Part shown: one piece after another, positions 1 through 9,134 of the stretch
Numbering within the stretch: the first letter of the stretch is position 1
How the letters are laid out: each line of letters begins with the position of its first letter
Source: Promethearchaeota archaeon
GTDB taxonomy: Archaea; Asgardarchaeota; Lokiarchaeia; Helarchaeales; RDOG01
Direction: 5' to 3'
Assembly: GCA_011365055.1 (NCBI GenBank)
Contig: RDOG01000001.1
Span: forward strand, 310,001-374,000
Length of the DNA: 64,000 bases
Notes under the pieces: model-generated
Told to the model about the DNA's origin: nothing
The model's database searches: none
Seen by the model: the letters and a program-made list of their open reading frames with translations, nothing else
Program-made: the position numbers and the translations under genes

Positions 1-897
1 AAAATTAGTCATTATAACAACCAGATTTTCATAATTTTTTTCTCTACGATTTTCGCTGGTTAATGCCATGATTAATGGAACGATACAAAGAAGTAAAGTA
101 GCAAATAACGTAACTTCTATTAAAATTTCCCAGAATAAACCCCCTATACCAAAATTAACTTGAACAAAGTGTAGAATCAATAAATAACCAAAAGATAATA
201 GAAAAATAAATGCAGCTACCATAAATGGCATCAATATAACAATTAAATAAGAAAATTTATTTTTGTGACTTGAAAAAAAGCCTTCAACATTAGTTGCGCT
301 CCTTCTAGCAGCAGTAAGTATTGCCCAACTTTGTAGAATTAACCAACCACTTGCACCTGCAGATAACATTATCATTGGTATTGCTTCGTAACCAAAATCA
401 GGGAGTAAACCAGTTAATAGCTTTATAAGGTGCATAAAAGCTATTAATAAAATAAAAAAAACTGCAATTTGTAATAATATTCTTTTATTTGAGCTTTCAA
501 ATAATTTAGTTTTAAATTTTTCATTTTTTACCAATAAGGAGAGAGTAAAGAAAGTTAATACAAAGCTGGCCGAAATATATAGGGCTTCAAATCCTGGAGG
601 TGCAGGAACAATAAATGCATAAACATTAGACATTAATCCAATTCCAATAGGCAGCCTAATGAGGTTTAAGAAAGATTGATAAAAATCTACACCAGTATTT
701 GGGTTTAATGCATAAAAAATATTTACCATTGCAACAGCAATAATAAAGAAAATTATAAAAATGAAGGTAAAAAAGTCTAATCGTAACGGAAAGAAACTTT
801 TCAGTTTTCCTTCATCATCAATTGCAGTCCACTCTTCTTTAATCTCGTCCTCAAGTTCCTTGCTTAAATCTTCATCGTTAATATTATCCTCGCTCAT
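1..897 (-). CDS. Multi-pass membrane protein, truncated by the window edge
   Basis: The frame is open from an ATG at 895-897 down to base 1 with no stop, so the C-terminus lies outside the window. About 299 codons are visible. The first 35 or so residues are acidic and hydrophilic, and about six or seven hydrophobic helices follow, with no cleavable signal peptide. I recognise no family or catalytic motif. The gene lies just upstream of nothing on this strand except the coiled-coil gene that ends at 908, ten bases away, so the two are probably co-transcribed. A transport or channel role is possible but cannot be supported. Confidence 0.75.
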   Translation of the reverse strand, partial: MSEDNINDEDLSKELEDEIKEEWTAIDDEGKLKSFFPLRLDFFTFIFIIFFIIAVAMVNIFYALNPNTGVDFYQSFLNLIRLPIGIGLMSNVYAFIVPAPPGFEALYISASFVLTFFTLSLLVKNEKFKTKLFESSNKRILLQIAVFFILLIAFMHLIKLLTGLLPDFGYEAIPMIMLSAGASGWLILQSWAILTAARRSATNVEGFFSSHKNKFSYLIVILMPFMVAAFIFLLSFGYLLILHFVQVNFGIGGLFWEILIEVTLFATLLLCIVPLIMALTSENRREKNYENLVVIMTNF

Positions 898-907
898 GGA
901 ATTTTCC

Positions 908-2065
908 TCAAAAAACTCCTTTTAAATCTTGGATTTCTTTTGGATTTACTGTTTGAGGCCATCTAATATTTTTAAGAATTTTTAAAATGTCTTCTTCTTT
1001 TGGAAAACCAAATTGTTTAGTAATCCATTCTTCAATATTTTTCTTGGAGATTTCAGCGATTTCTCTTATTTCACTATCTTTACTAGTCATTAAATTTTTC
1101 CAATTGATATATGAATTCAATAAATAAATCAGATTATAAGAGTCGGATGCATGTGCAGAGATTTTATAAAAATATTCGTTTAATTCTACCTCTTCGATTG
1201 GTATGTTTTTATTACTTTTTTCTAAATATTCCTTTGCTTTTAACATGAATTGAGTTCCTTTAGTATATCTGTGTTCCTCGATAGCTTGAACACCTAAGCA
1301 AAATGAGTATTGAGATTTCGAGAAATTGAGCATGGCTTCAAAATATTCTTGACTAATATTTTCAGAGCTACTAATTTCAAGTGTCGAAAGAAATAATTGA
1401 CAAACATGTTTCATTTGAAGAATCTTAACACTATTTAATTTTTCAGTCAAAACAGTATCAAAAATATTGCAAGCAATCGATTCAAGCATTAAGATTATAA
1501 ATAAATTTAAATTTTGAACTTTTCTTGTTGTTTCTTCATTTTCTATTTTTAAATCCAAATTACAATAATTTACTAATTTTTCGAACGGAAAGATTGGCTC
1601 TAATTCTTTAAAGATGTTTAATACGCCAACAAATCTAATTATATTTTTTAAATCTTCTTTTTGTTTAGCCAAATTCATTTTAAATTTTGAAATTTCACTA
1701 AAAATCTTTGTAATATTTTTATATTTTTCGATAAAATCTTGTTTTTTCTTTTTTACACCTTGATTTATTTTCGAGAATGATTTCTGTTTATTTTTAAGTT
1801 CATTAGATTTATCTTTGATTTCTTCTTTTATTTTTTCAAATTCATTTTTAGCAGATTTATCAGTTTTAGTTTTTTCTTTTAATTCTGATAATTTTTTATT
1901 CAATTTTTCGATTTCTTTTTCCATGCCCTCAATGTCTTTTTCCAAATCTCTTGATTTTTTATCTTCAAGGGATTTAAAATAAGCATCGGTACCAGAAACA
2001 AAATTAGCTCTTTGCCAAATATCTGCAACATAAAATATTATCGCCCTAGATTTTTCAAATACCAA
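908..2065 (-). CDS. Coiled-coil protein of unknown function
   Basis: The 385-residue protein starts with TTG, preceded by GGAG at nine bases. Residues about 30-140 are a lysine- and glutamate-rich coiled coil with heptad-like spacing. The C-terminal 240 residues look like an all-helical repeat domain, possibly TPR-like (bulky residues recurring in helical pairs), but no consensus is clear. There is no signal peptide or membrane segment, so it is likely cytosolic. It sits directly upstream of the truncated membrane protein (10-base gap) and may be its soluble partner. That link is inferred from spacing only. Confidence 0.7.
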   Translation of the reverse strand: MVFEKSRAIIFYVADIWQRANFVSGTDAYFKSLEDKKSRDLEKDIEGMEKEIEKLNKKLSELKEKTKTDKSAKNEFEKIKEEIKDKSNELKNKQKSFSKINQGVKKKKQDFIEKYKNITKIFSEISKFKMNLAKQKEDLKNIIRFVGVLNIFKELEPIFPFEKLVNYCNLDLKIENEETTRKVQNLNLFIILMLESIACNIFDTVLTEKLNSVKILQMKHVCQLFLSTLEISSSENISQEYFEAMLNFSKSQYSFCLGVQAIEEHRYTKGTQFMLKAKEYLEKSNKNIPIEEVELNEYFYKISAHASDSYNLIYLLNSYINWKNLMTSKDSEIREIAEISKKNIEEWITKQFGFPKEEDILKILKNIRWPQTVNPKEIQDLKGVF

Positions 2066-2192
2066 TTAATCATTCTCCATTTAAATAGAATTAATGCAAT
2101 AATCTAATAATGTATGAGTAATAAATATTTTTTGTAAATCTAAAAATAAAAGTAAAAAAATTTGAATTTTTCAAACTAAAAAACACTTAATT

Positions 2193-2582
2193 TCAACTGA
2201 TTTTTCTTTTTTCAAGCATTTCTTTTATTATATTTACTAGATTCTCTCCTGAAAAAGGTTTAGTGATATATTCATCAGCCCCAAGTTCATACGCTAAATT
2301 CCTATCTTTATCGAAAGTCTTTGCTGTAAAAACCAAAATTAATATATGTTTTTTTTCCGGATCTTGTTTAATTTTTTGGCAAACTTCAAACCCATCTTTT
2401 TTAGGCATTTTTAAATCCAATAAAATAAGATCGGGATCTTTTTCTTTGGAATTATACAATCGATTTAAAGCTTCTTCACCATTATACGCTGTAACTACAC
2501 TAAAACCTTGACTTATAAGTAATTTCTGTGCCAACCTAACAGTATCTTCTTCATCATCAACAATTAAGATTTTATTTGGCAT
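2193..2582 (-). CDS. Single-domain response regulator (CheY-like receiver)
   Basis: This 129-residue protein is a receiver domain and nothing else. Visible features are the acidic pair in ILIVDDEED near the N-terminus, the phosphoacceptor aspartate in LLDLKMP, the conserved threonine in FTAK and the lysine in TKPF. Length and order match CheY/Spo0F-type regulators. There is no output domain, so the signal must be passed by protein contact. No histidine kinase is present in the window. The KaiC/GvpD-like ATPase ending at 2696 lies upstream on the same strand, separated by 113 bases, and is a possible but unproven partner. Confidence 0.92.
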   Translation of the reverse strand: MPNKILIVDDEEDTVRLAQKLLISQGFSVVTAYNGEEALNRLYNSKEKDPDLILLDLKMPKKDGFEVCQKIKQDPEKKHILILVFTAKTFDKDRNLAYELGADEYITKPFSGENLVNIIKEMLEKRKIS

Positions 2583-2695
2583 TTTCCCGACCCAATAAAA
2601 GAATTTAGGGTTCTATAAACTTTAATTCCTTGGCTTTTATAATAACTACAAACATGCTTTTATATTTTCTTTAAGATTTAATAAAAATTAAACCT

Positions 2696-4099
2696 TTATA
2701 CAATCTCAGTTAAATTTGTGGAGATATAGCCTTCAGTTGCATCGTAGGTAACAGCGTGCAATTCAGTTTCAGGTTGAATGCCGTAAAAAATTAAACATTT
2801 ATCATATGTTTCTAACTTCCAATGATTTGTAACCATATGCCCTAATGTTCTTACTATTTGATTTTGTTTTTCACTTGCTAAAGTTATAGTTACATTTTTT
2901 TCTGTTTTCCGAAGAGCTACTTCTTTTGATAAATTCTTTTTTAGTTCGTTTAAATCATACAAATGTGCTAAATTATCTGTTCCAATGAACGTAAGTACGG
3001 GACCAGGAAAAGTTTTTTCCAATTTTGCTTGCATGTTTCTTAAATTACTAAATGTTTTGTCAATATCATCATCAAGTACTATTTCTTCAACCCCTTCTAT
3101 CTTTTCTTCTTGAATGGTAAAATTTATGATTTGTTTTTTTATTTCTTCCTTATTTGTAAAACCATCTAAATAATTCAAAAAACCTTTAAATGATAGACCT
3201 TCTGGCAGAATGCAAATGACTCCCCTATTTAAATTTAAATGATTGATTAAAAATGGTTGGAGAATTGCGAAATAATTCTGACCAATATTATGGCTTATTT
3301 CAAAGAAATTCCAACTTCCTTTTTTAAATCCTCCACCAAGCAAATTATCAAAATCCTCAATACCAGTTGAAACGAATTCAATATTGGGATCTGGAATTGG
3401 AGGTGGTTTGATCATAATTGAGGGATATATCAAATTAAATCGAGGAAAATATTGAAATCTCCCATTATTTAAGGAAAATACGTATTCTGGTTGAGAACAC
3501 TTAACACCCCTAATTTTTTTCATTTCAATTGTTCGGACACGATGCATTCCGACCCTTCTATCTTCTAATATAACAACACCATCAGCTAAATAATCCAAAT
3601 AATCGTGAGTTTTATCTTCCGTCACTAAAACTAAATTATAATTCTTTTGTCTTACTAATTCCATCAAAAAAGGTTCAACTTTTTGTAAAATTTCTTTAGG
3701 TTCTTTTAGATCTTTTTCTATAATCGCATCCCAACTATCAATTATTATGGTTCCATGTTCCATTTTTTCAGTAATTTCAACAATTTTTAAAAGAAATTCA
3801 GGGGCATTATGAAATACAATTTTTTTCTTGAATTTAGCAATAATTGTTTCATCAATAAATCCAAAATTAGATGCATCTATTAAAGCATCATCACAATTGT
3901 GATCTTTTAACCAAGGAAATTGTTTTATTAAGGATGAAGGAGATAAACGAGATGTTAAATAAATTGCATTTATTGTATTAATCAAAAGAGCAAGTGCCAG
4001 AGTAGTTTTCCCCGTTCCTGCTTGACCCTTTATTAAAAGTGTAAATCCTATTGGTGATGATAAAGCTTTTTTTATTTCTGTGGGATGATTATAGTCCAA
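2696..4099 (-). CDS. KaiC/GvpD-like RecA-superfamily ATPase with two domains
   Basis: The 467-residue protein has an N-terminal P-loop domain with Walker A GQAGTGKTT and a Walker B-like strand ending in IIIDSWD. The segment after the P-loop (YLTSRLSP...QFPWL) resembles the same region of archaeal GvpD-type ATPases. A second domain begins near residue 245 with STGIEDFDNLLGGG, the usual KaiC/RAD55 entry motif, but its P-loop is degenerate, so only the first domain should hydrolyse ATP. The likely start is TTG with GGAG 11 bases upstream. Such proteins act as signalling switches in archaea. No gas vesicle genes are nearby, so a gas vesicle role is not supported. Confidence 0.8.
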   Translation of the reverse strand: MDYNHPTEIKKALSSPIGFTLLIKGQAGTGKTTLALALLINTINAIYLTSRLSPSSLIKQFPWLKDHNCDDALIDASNFGFIDETIIAKFKKKIVFHNAPEFLLKIVEITEKMEHGTIIIDSWDAIIEKDLKEPKEILQKVEPFLMELVRQKNYNLVLVTEDKTHDYLDYLADGVVILEDRRVGMHRVRTIEMKKIRGVKCSQPEYVFSLNNGRFQYFPRFNLIYPSIMIKPPPIPDPNIEFVSTGIEDFDNLLGGGFKKGSWNFFEISHNIGQNYFAILQPFLINHLNLNRGVICILPEGLSFKGFLNYLDGFTNKEEIKKQIINFTIQEEKIEGVEEIVLDDDIDKTFSNLRNMQAKLEKTFPGPVLTFIGTDNLAHLYDLNELKKNLSKEVALRKTEKNVTITLASEKQNQIVRTLGHMVTNHWKLETYDKCLIFYGIQPETELHAVTYDATEGYISTNLTEIV

Positions 4100-4231
4100 G
4101 ATTTTGCCAACTCCTTTAATTACCGTTAAAACACGTTTAAAGTTTATAGAGGTACTCTAAACCACTTGAAACTTTTTCAATTGGTTTTTATTTTAAATTC
4201 ATTTATTTTTTATTATTAATACGCAAGTGAA

Positions 4232-5425
4232 CTATATTACATTATTTTTTCTAAAATATTTAATTTCTTCTTTTGAATATCCTAATTCTAAAAGGATCTC
4301 TTCTGAATTCTCACCTAAAAAAGGCGCTTTATTGCGAATCTGGATAGGAGTTTCAGATAAATTAATTGGTGAAAGGATTTGAATTTGTTTTCCAAAATTT
4401 GGATGGTCAAATTCTTTAAAGATTTTTCTTATTTTAATTTGAGGGTGATTCATTACCTCATTTAATTGTAATACAGGACAAATACACACTTCCAAATCCT
4501 TAAGTTCCTTAATCCATTCATCCCTAGTTTTTTTTAAAAAAATTTCTTTTAAAAATGAATATATTTCTTCTTTTTTTTCAATTATAGACTCTTGATTTAA
4601 ATATTCAGATTTTTTAAAGTGATTAAATAAATTTTCCCAGAATTTGGGCTCCAAAGCACATAATGATATAAATTTACCGTCTTTAGTCTTATAAATGTTA
4701 TAACCAGGATGACCACCTGTTAAGCGTTCATTTGAAGGAATGGGTATTTGTTTAGTGTGAAAAAAATTGTTATATATACCTATCATCCATGAAAATGAAA
4801 CATCAATGAGAGCGAGATCAATGAATTGACCTACTTGGTAATTATTTCGTGCTATTAACGCAGATAAGATTGAAATCACTGCACACAATGCACCTCCAAA
4901 ATCAGCAACTTGAACACTTGGAATGATTGGTTTTGAATCTTCTTTAGATGTTAAATATAATGATCCAGATAGACCAATATAATTAAGATCATGACCAGGA
5001 TCATTGTAATACAATCCTTCTTGTCCAAATCCTGTTACCGAACAATAAATAATTTTCGGATTAATTTCTTTAATTATTTCATAATCAATTTTCAATCTTT
5101 TTTTAACATCAGGTCTAAATCCTTCAATTATAACGTCACAATTTTTAGCTAATTTATAAAATATTGTTTTTCCTTCTTCGGATTTTAGATTTAAAGTTAA
5201 AGATCTTTTATTTCTGTTCAAATTTGAGTGATAAGCACCATAAACTTCTTCACCCTCCTTATTTAATAAAGGAGGACGATTTCTGATGGGATCTAATTTA
5301 TTAGGTGATTCAATCTTTATTATATCAGCGCCTAAATCTCCTAATATCATTGTTGCATAAGGACCTGGTGCTAACATTGTTAAATCTAAAATTTTTATTC
5401 CAAATAATACAGAATTCGTATCCAT
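4232..5425 (-). CDS. CaiB/BaiF family (class III) CoA-transferase
   Basis: The protein begins with the family signature around GIKILDLTMLAPGPYATMILGD and the following GADIIKIE. Members transfer CoA between acyl groups through an aspartyl-CoA thioester; the GFR-P-V-KRL and YCSVTGFGQ-G segments match the fold, and the catalytic aspartate is probably in GHDLNY. I place the start at ATG 5425 because the 23 residues encoded upstream are hydrophobic, unlike the family, and a GGATGA element lies just before it. The protein is then 397 residues, a normal length. Substrates vary widely (carnitine, formate/oxalate, bile acid and racemase variants), so none is assigned. The neighbouring acyl-CoA dehydrogenase suggests acyl-CoA catabolism. 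Confidence 0.9.
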   Translation of the reverse strand: MDTNSVLFGIKILDLTMLAPGPYATMILGDLGADIIKIESPNKLDPIRNRPPLLNKEGEEVYGAYHSNLNRNKRSLTLNLKSEEGKTIFYKLAKNCDVIIEGFRPDVKKRLKIDYEIIKEINPKIIYCSVTGFGQEGLYYNDPGHDLNYIGLSGSLYLTSKEDSKPIIPSVQVADFGGALCAVISILSALIARNNYQVGQFIDLALIDVSFSWMIGIYNNFFHTKQIPIPSNERLTGGHPGYNIYKTKDGKFISLCALEPKFWENLFNHFKKSEYLNQESIIEKKEEIYSFLKEIFLKKTRDEWIKELKDLEVCICPVLQLNEVMNHPQIKIRKIFKEFDHPNFGKQIQILSPINLSETPIQIRNKAPFLGENSEEILLELGYSKEEIKYFRKNNVI

Positions 5426-5657
5426 ATCTATCATCCAATTAAAAAAGACTAAAAGTAAATGAATAAAAAAATACTCAAATACATGTCTATACAATTTGAA
5501 TTTGATACCTTTATAATGTTTGAATCATTAAAAAGAATCAGTAGTATAATATGAATAGAAATTTATGTTACAAAATATAAGAAGTAATATAGATAATTTG
5601 TTTAAATTACCTTAAAAAATACGTGTGATTTGATAATCTCTTGTCAAGTGATAAAGT

Positions 5658-5849
5658 ATGGCTAAAATGAAGTTTTTTAAGTGTCCAAAATGTGGTGCAT
5701 TACTTCAATTAAATATTGAATTGCCAGAAAATAATGATAAATGGCCTATGATATTCCAACATAAGCATAAAGCACCCGATGGAACAGAATGCATTATTCC
5801 AATAGGCGTTGATCCCAATTATAGCATTAGAGAAGTAGGAAAGTGTTAA
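5658..5849 (+). CDS. Small zinc-binding protein next to a GTPase
   Basis: This 63-residue protein starts with a lysine-rich stretch and CPKC (C9, C12), carries histidines near position 35 and further cysteines at about 45 and 63, and so could bind one zinc ion. It has no membrane segment. It lies 45 bases upstream of the GTPase gene in the same direction, so the two are probably co-transcribed. I do not recognise a family beyond a zinc-ribbon-like fold. A role as partner or regulator of the GTPase is inferred only from position. Confidence 0.65.
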   Translation: MAKMKFFKCPKCGALLQLNIELPENNDKWPMIFQHKHKAPDGTECIIPIGVDPNYSIREVGKC

Positions 5850-5894
5850 TTATCTCTTTTTTAATAAAATGCCATATTTTCAAAATGAGTCAAA

Positions 5895-6803
5895 ATGATT
5901 AAAACTGAATCTTTTAATGATGAGAAAATTAAATCTTTTTTAAAAGAAATGAGAATTCCTTTTTCTCAAAATTCTGTAATAATTAATTTGAAAGATTACG
6001 AATTAGAATTGCCATTCAATTCAAATATTGCATATTTGATAAATAAAAAATGCGTATCTTGTCAGTTAGATTGTTACAAAAGAATTCAAGTTAGTTTTAA
6101 CGATGAATTAGATGAAGAAATCGGTAAAATAAAAAGCTTTGAAGGTAAAGTCAGAGACTTATCGGAATTAGAAATAGAATTTCTCTCAAGAGTTCTATTA
6201 ATCTATAAAAAACCCATTAAATTTTTTGATTTAGAAAAACATGTTCATATTTTGGATAGGAATTTAACAGAAATAATATTTTCTATTGTTGGAATGAAAT
6301 CCGTTGGTAAATCAACTATTTTTAAATTAATTCCTGGTTTTTCGTCAAATGATAACAGAAAATTTCAGGAAGTTACAAATGAAACATTTCCTCCAATTAA
6401 ATTAAAAGCATTGGATGTAAATGATGATTTTTCTAAAAAAAATATTTCCCCGATTTTACAAGATTTTTTAAATTTAACATTCATGTTCATTATTGTCTCA
6501 GATTCCACTACAAAAAATGTTCTTTTTATAAAAAACAATATAATTGGTCAATTAAAGAGGATAAATCCTTCAAGCCTTCTTATTTGTATTGCAAATAAAC
6601 AAGATAATAAGAATATAATGGATGGAGAATCAATTGAAAATTTAATAGGTTTAAGAACCTATGAATTAATAGGAACTAATCCAAAATGTAAAGAAAGATT
6701 AACTAAAATTTTATACGAAACTCTATTATTAAGGATTGAACAGATGAAGGATAATCATTGTTTTCTCTTTCCAACAAATTTTACAACAACATCGCAGCTT
6801 TGA
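5895..6803 (+). CDS. Ras/Arf-like small GTPase with an N-terminal zinc-knuckle extension
   Basis: The GTPase domain starts after residue 125: P-loop GMKSVGKS at 133-140, a hydrophobic strand ending IIVSDST, and the guanine-specificity motif NKQD at 234-237, a spelling typical of Arf-family and some Rab/Rag-like proteins. The G3 motif is degenerate (DVND rather than DxxG), so hydrolysis may be slow or unusual. The first 125 residues form a separate domain with three cysteines (C53, C56, C60) that could hold a metal together with another ligand. Asgard archaea carry many such GTPases. The C-terminus has no cysteine for lipid attachment. The 3' end overlaps the convergent gene at 6755-7708 by 49 bases. 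Confidence 0.82.
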   Translation: MIKTESFNDEKIKSFLKEMRIPFSQNSVIINLKDYELELPFNSNIAYLINKKCVSCQLDCYKRIQVSFNDELDEEIGKIKSFEGKVRDLSELEIEFLSRVLLIYKKPIKFFDLEKHVHILDRNLTEIIFSIVGMKSVGKSTIFKLIPGFSSNDNRKFQEVTNETFPPIKLKALDVNDDFSKKNISPILQDFLNLTFMFIIVSDSTTKNVLFIKNNIIGQLKRINPSSLLICIANKQDNKNIMDGESIENLIGLRTYELIGTNPKCKERLTKILYETLLLRIEQMKDNHCFLFPTNFTTTSQL

Positions 6804-7708
6804 TCACCGTTAGCAAGTGATTTTGAAACAAATGATCTTAAATTAGGATTCACTGCTTGAACCAATCCATTTTCCCAAGATACAAATGCTTGACAAATAG
6901 ATCTATGTTTTAATCCACGATGCGGGCATTTATATGGATCACCACAATAGCTTATAATAATTTCATCTTTACTTTTTATAATTATTTTAGGTTCATTAAA
7001 TGGATAAATATGTTTTTCCCACGCTGCTAACCCAAACAAAACATATATTATCATTATGGTTTGCATTGCTTTAAGAGCATCGCTATCTTCATCTATAATT
7101 TCTAATCCAATATATTTCTTACCAAAATAATAACCTATAGGAAAACCTGCTTTCTTCGTAATTCTTACGAAATCATAAAAGTATTCATTTGAGCATATCC
7201 AATTGATTGTTTCTCCTGAAACTCCACCACAAAAGTTAAGATACGATTTTATTGGATTTTTTGAAAATTCTTTAAAATATTTTATTGGTTTTAATAATAC
7301 TTTAAAGAATTTCTTAACAATATTTTTAATACCAATTGATACTAGTTGAGGTAAAAATTGATTTCCAATATTTTTATTCATGTATAATGTTCCAGATCGA
7401 AGAAGTAAATGCCAGAATTCTGCACGATCATCCCAAGTTATTTTATTTTTGAATGTTATAACTTTTTGAGTGAGCCAGGAAGGAGGATTCTTTTCAATAT
7501 CCCATAGTTTAAATCTATAGGGAGGAGAGATTTGAAGATTAATCTTTACAAGAACTTTAGCAATTCTAAATAAACCTCTTATAAATCCTCTACTTTTACA
7601 TATTAATACGTAAAAATTTCCCCAATTTAATAAAATAAAGAATAAACATAATCCAAAAGTAGCAAATCCTAAGATTGAAAATTCAAAAATTGTATCCAAA
7701 TTTTGCAT
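6755..7708 (-). CDS. Membrane-anchored protein with an ATC-hydrolase-like domain
   Basis: The 317-residue protein has one hydrophobic anchor at residues about 8-30, followed by a basic stretch, then a globular domain. The C-terminal part (ICQAF-SWENGLVQAVNP, KSLANGDQSC) resembles the L-2-amino-thiazoline-4-carboxylic acid hydrolase-like family, in which a terminal GD-x-C motif and a cysteine in a CPHR-like segment recur. The match is from memory of the motif pattern, so the family call is moderate, and a different substrate is likely because those enzymes are found in many genomes without the thiazoline pathway. The gene converges on the GTPase gene and overlaps its 3' end. Confidence 0.6.
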   Translation of the reverse strand: MQNLDTIFEFSILGFATFGLCLFFILLNWGNFYVLICKSRGFIRGLFRIAKVLVKINLQISPPYRFKLWDIEKNPPSWLTQKVITFKNKITWDDRAEFWHLLLRSGTLYMNKNIGNQFLPQLVSIGIKNIVKKFFKVLLKPIKYFKEFSKNPIKSYLNFCGGVSGETINWICSNEYFYDFVRITKKAGFPIGYYFGKKYIGLEIIDEDSDALKAMQTIMIIYVLFGLAAWEKHIYPFNEPKIIIKSKDEIIISYCGDPYKCPHRGLKHRSICQAFVSWENGLVQAVNPNLRSFVSKSLANGDQSCDVVVKFVGKRKQ

Positions 7709-7778
7709 TTTTATCGATACTAAATTATAAATTTGTTAATTAAAGGAAATTAAAAAAAATAAAGAGAAATTTAATTAC

Positions 7779-8963
7779 TTATTTTTTTTCTTTTTCGTCA
7801 ATTTCCTTGAATATTTCTCTTGAAATTATGAATTTCTGGATGTCCGTAGTGCCTCCAACTACCCACATAACCGGAGCCATTCTCCAGTGAGATGCAATCG
7901 CACCAGTATTTTCTGTTATAACTTTCCCTGCATGGGTATAAAGGCTCGTGTGTGTAACGAATTTTTCCATTTCAGTTCCATAAGCAAATGCCATTGAAGC
8001 TGGAGTTGTGGCATCAGCACCTGCATCGAGGGATTTTGCAGCTTCAAGCGCTAATAATCTTGCTGCTCGCAATTGAGTGGCAGCTTCTGCAAGTCTAAAG
8101 CTAACCCATTCAAAATTTCTAATTTTTTGTTTAAATTGAACACGTTCATTTGCATATGCGATTGATTCATCAAGACATCTTTGTGAATGTCCAACACAGG
8201 CTGCAGCCATTCCCATTCTTTCTGTATTTAATTCATCCATTAGCTGATAAAACCCTTTGCCTTCCTTACCTAATAATTGAGTATCAGGAATTTCACAATC
8301 TTCAAATATCAATCGAGCTACGCTTCCACCTTCCATCCCTGCTAAATCATATTCTTTTTCTACTCTAAATCCCTTGAATTCTTTTTCTACTAAGAATCCA
8401 CTCAAAGCTTTTCGAGCATTTTTTTCTTCTTCCACAGTTTTAGTTCTGCAGAATACTGAAATTACATCTGCTTTACCACCATTGGTAATATAGCGTTTAT
8501 GCCCATTTAAAATCCACATATCGCCTTCTTTTCTCGCATGTGCTTTCATCATTGTAAGATCAGATCCTACATCATCTTCTGTCATTGCAATAGCGCCCAC
8601 GATTTCACCCTTTATGAGTTTAGGCAAATATTTATCTTTTTGTTCTTCGGTACCAAATGTGGCTAAAGGCATACCAAAAAGTGTCGCTGAAACAAGTCGA
8701 GTCATTTCAATTGCGCCATTTACCCAAGCGACTTCTTCACAAGTTATTTCTTCAATGGTATTTCCGTTTCCTTTATTAGAACCACCATATTTAGAATCGT
8801 GTATATTTCCGCAATATCCTTCCTTTCCTAATAATCTCAGAGCTTCTCTTGGGAACTCTCTTTTAGCAGTACATCCTTCTCTGAGAGGCTCTATTTTCTC
8901 GCGTACGAATGCGCGAATTTCCTCTCTTTTTTTATTCTCTTCTTTCGTATAAAAAAATGACAT
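7779..8963 (-). CDS. Acyl-CoA dehydrogenase (FAD-dependent)
   Basis: The 394-residue length and motifs are those of the acyl-CoA dehydrogenase family: AMTEDDVGSD and the FAD-binding NGHKRYITNGGKAD in the N-terminal half, and ERVQFKQKI and SREIF in the C-terminal helical half. It introduces a trans-2,3 double bond into an acyl-CoA and passes electrons to an electron-transfer flavoprotein. The usual catalytic glutamate near the C-terminus (YEGT in medium-chain enzymes) is glycine here (G370 in VVGGTTDIQ), while a glutamate at 248 in NTERMGMA sits where isovaleryl-CoA dehydrogenase has its base. A branched-chain substrate is therefore possible. No etf genes are in the window. Confidence 0.95.
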   Translation of the reverse strand: MSFFYTKEENKKREEIRAFVREKIEPLREGCTAKREFPREALRLLGKEGYCGNIHDSKYGGSNKGNGNTIEEITCEEVAWVNGAIEMTRLVSATLFGMPLATFGTEEQKDKYLPKLIKGEIVGAIAMTEDDVGSDLTMMKAHARKEGDMWILNGHKRYITNGGKADVISVFCRTKTVEEEKNARKALSGFLVEKEFKGFRVEKEYDLAGMEGGSVARLIFEDCEIPDTQLLGKEGKGFYQLMDELNTERMGMAAACVGHSQRCLDESIAYANERVQFKQKIRNFEWVSFRLAEAATQLRAARLLALEAAKSLDAGADATTPASMAFAYGTEMEKFVTHTSLYTHAGKVITENTGAIASHWRMAPVMWVVGGTTDIQKFIISREIFKEIDEKEKK

Positions 8964-9134
8964 TTTTCATTACACCTAACTTTTTATAACTCCTTTTGAC
9001 GATTTAGAAGTCAAAAGAATAATCAAGCGAATTATTTATTCACATAAGCAGTTGTTAAGTTCTTTAAAAAAATTTCTCCAAAACATCAATAAAGCTATTT
9101 AATAGATATAATTTCATAAAATTTAAGATAGGGT

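Noticed and set aside
2696..4099. Gas vesicle regulator GvpD
   Set aside because: The ATPase resembles GvpD but no gvp structural genes occur nearby; KaiC-like signalling fits better.
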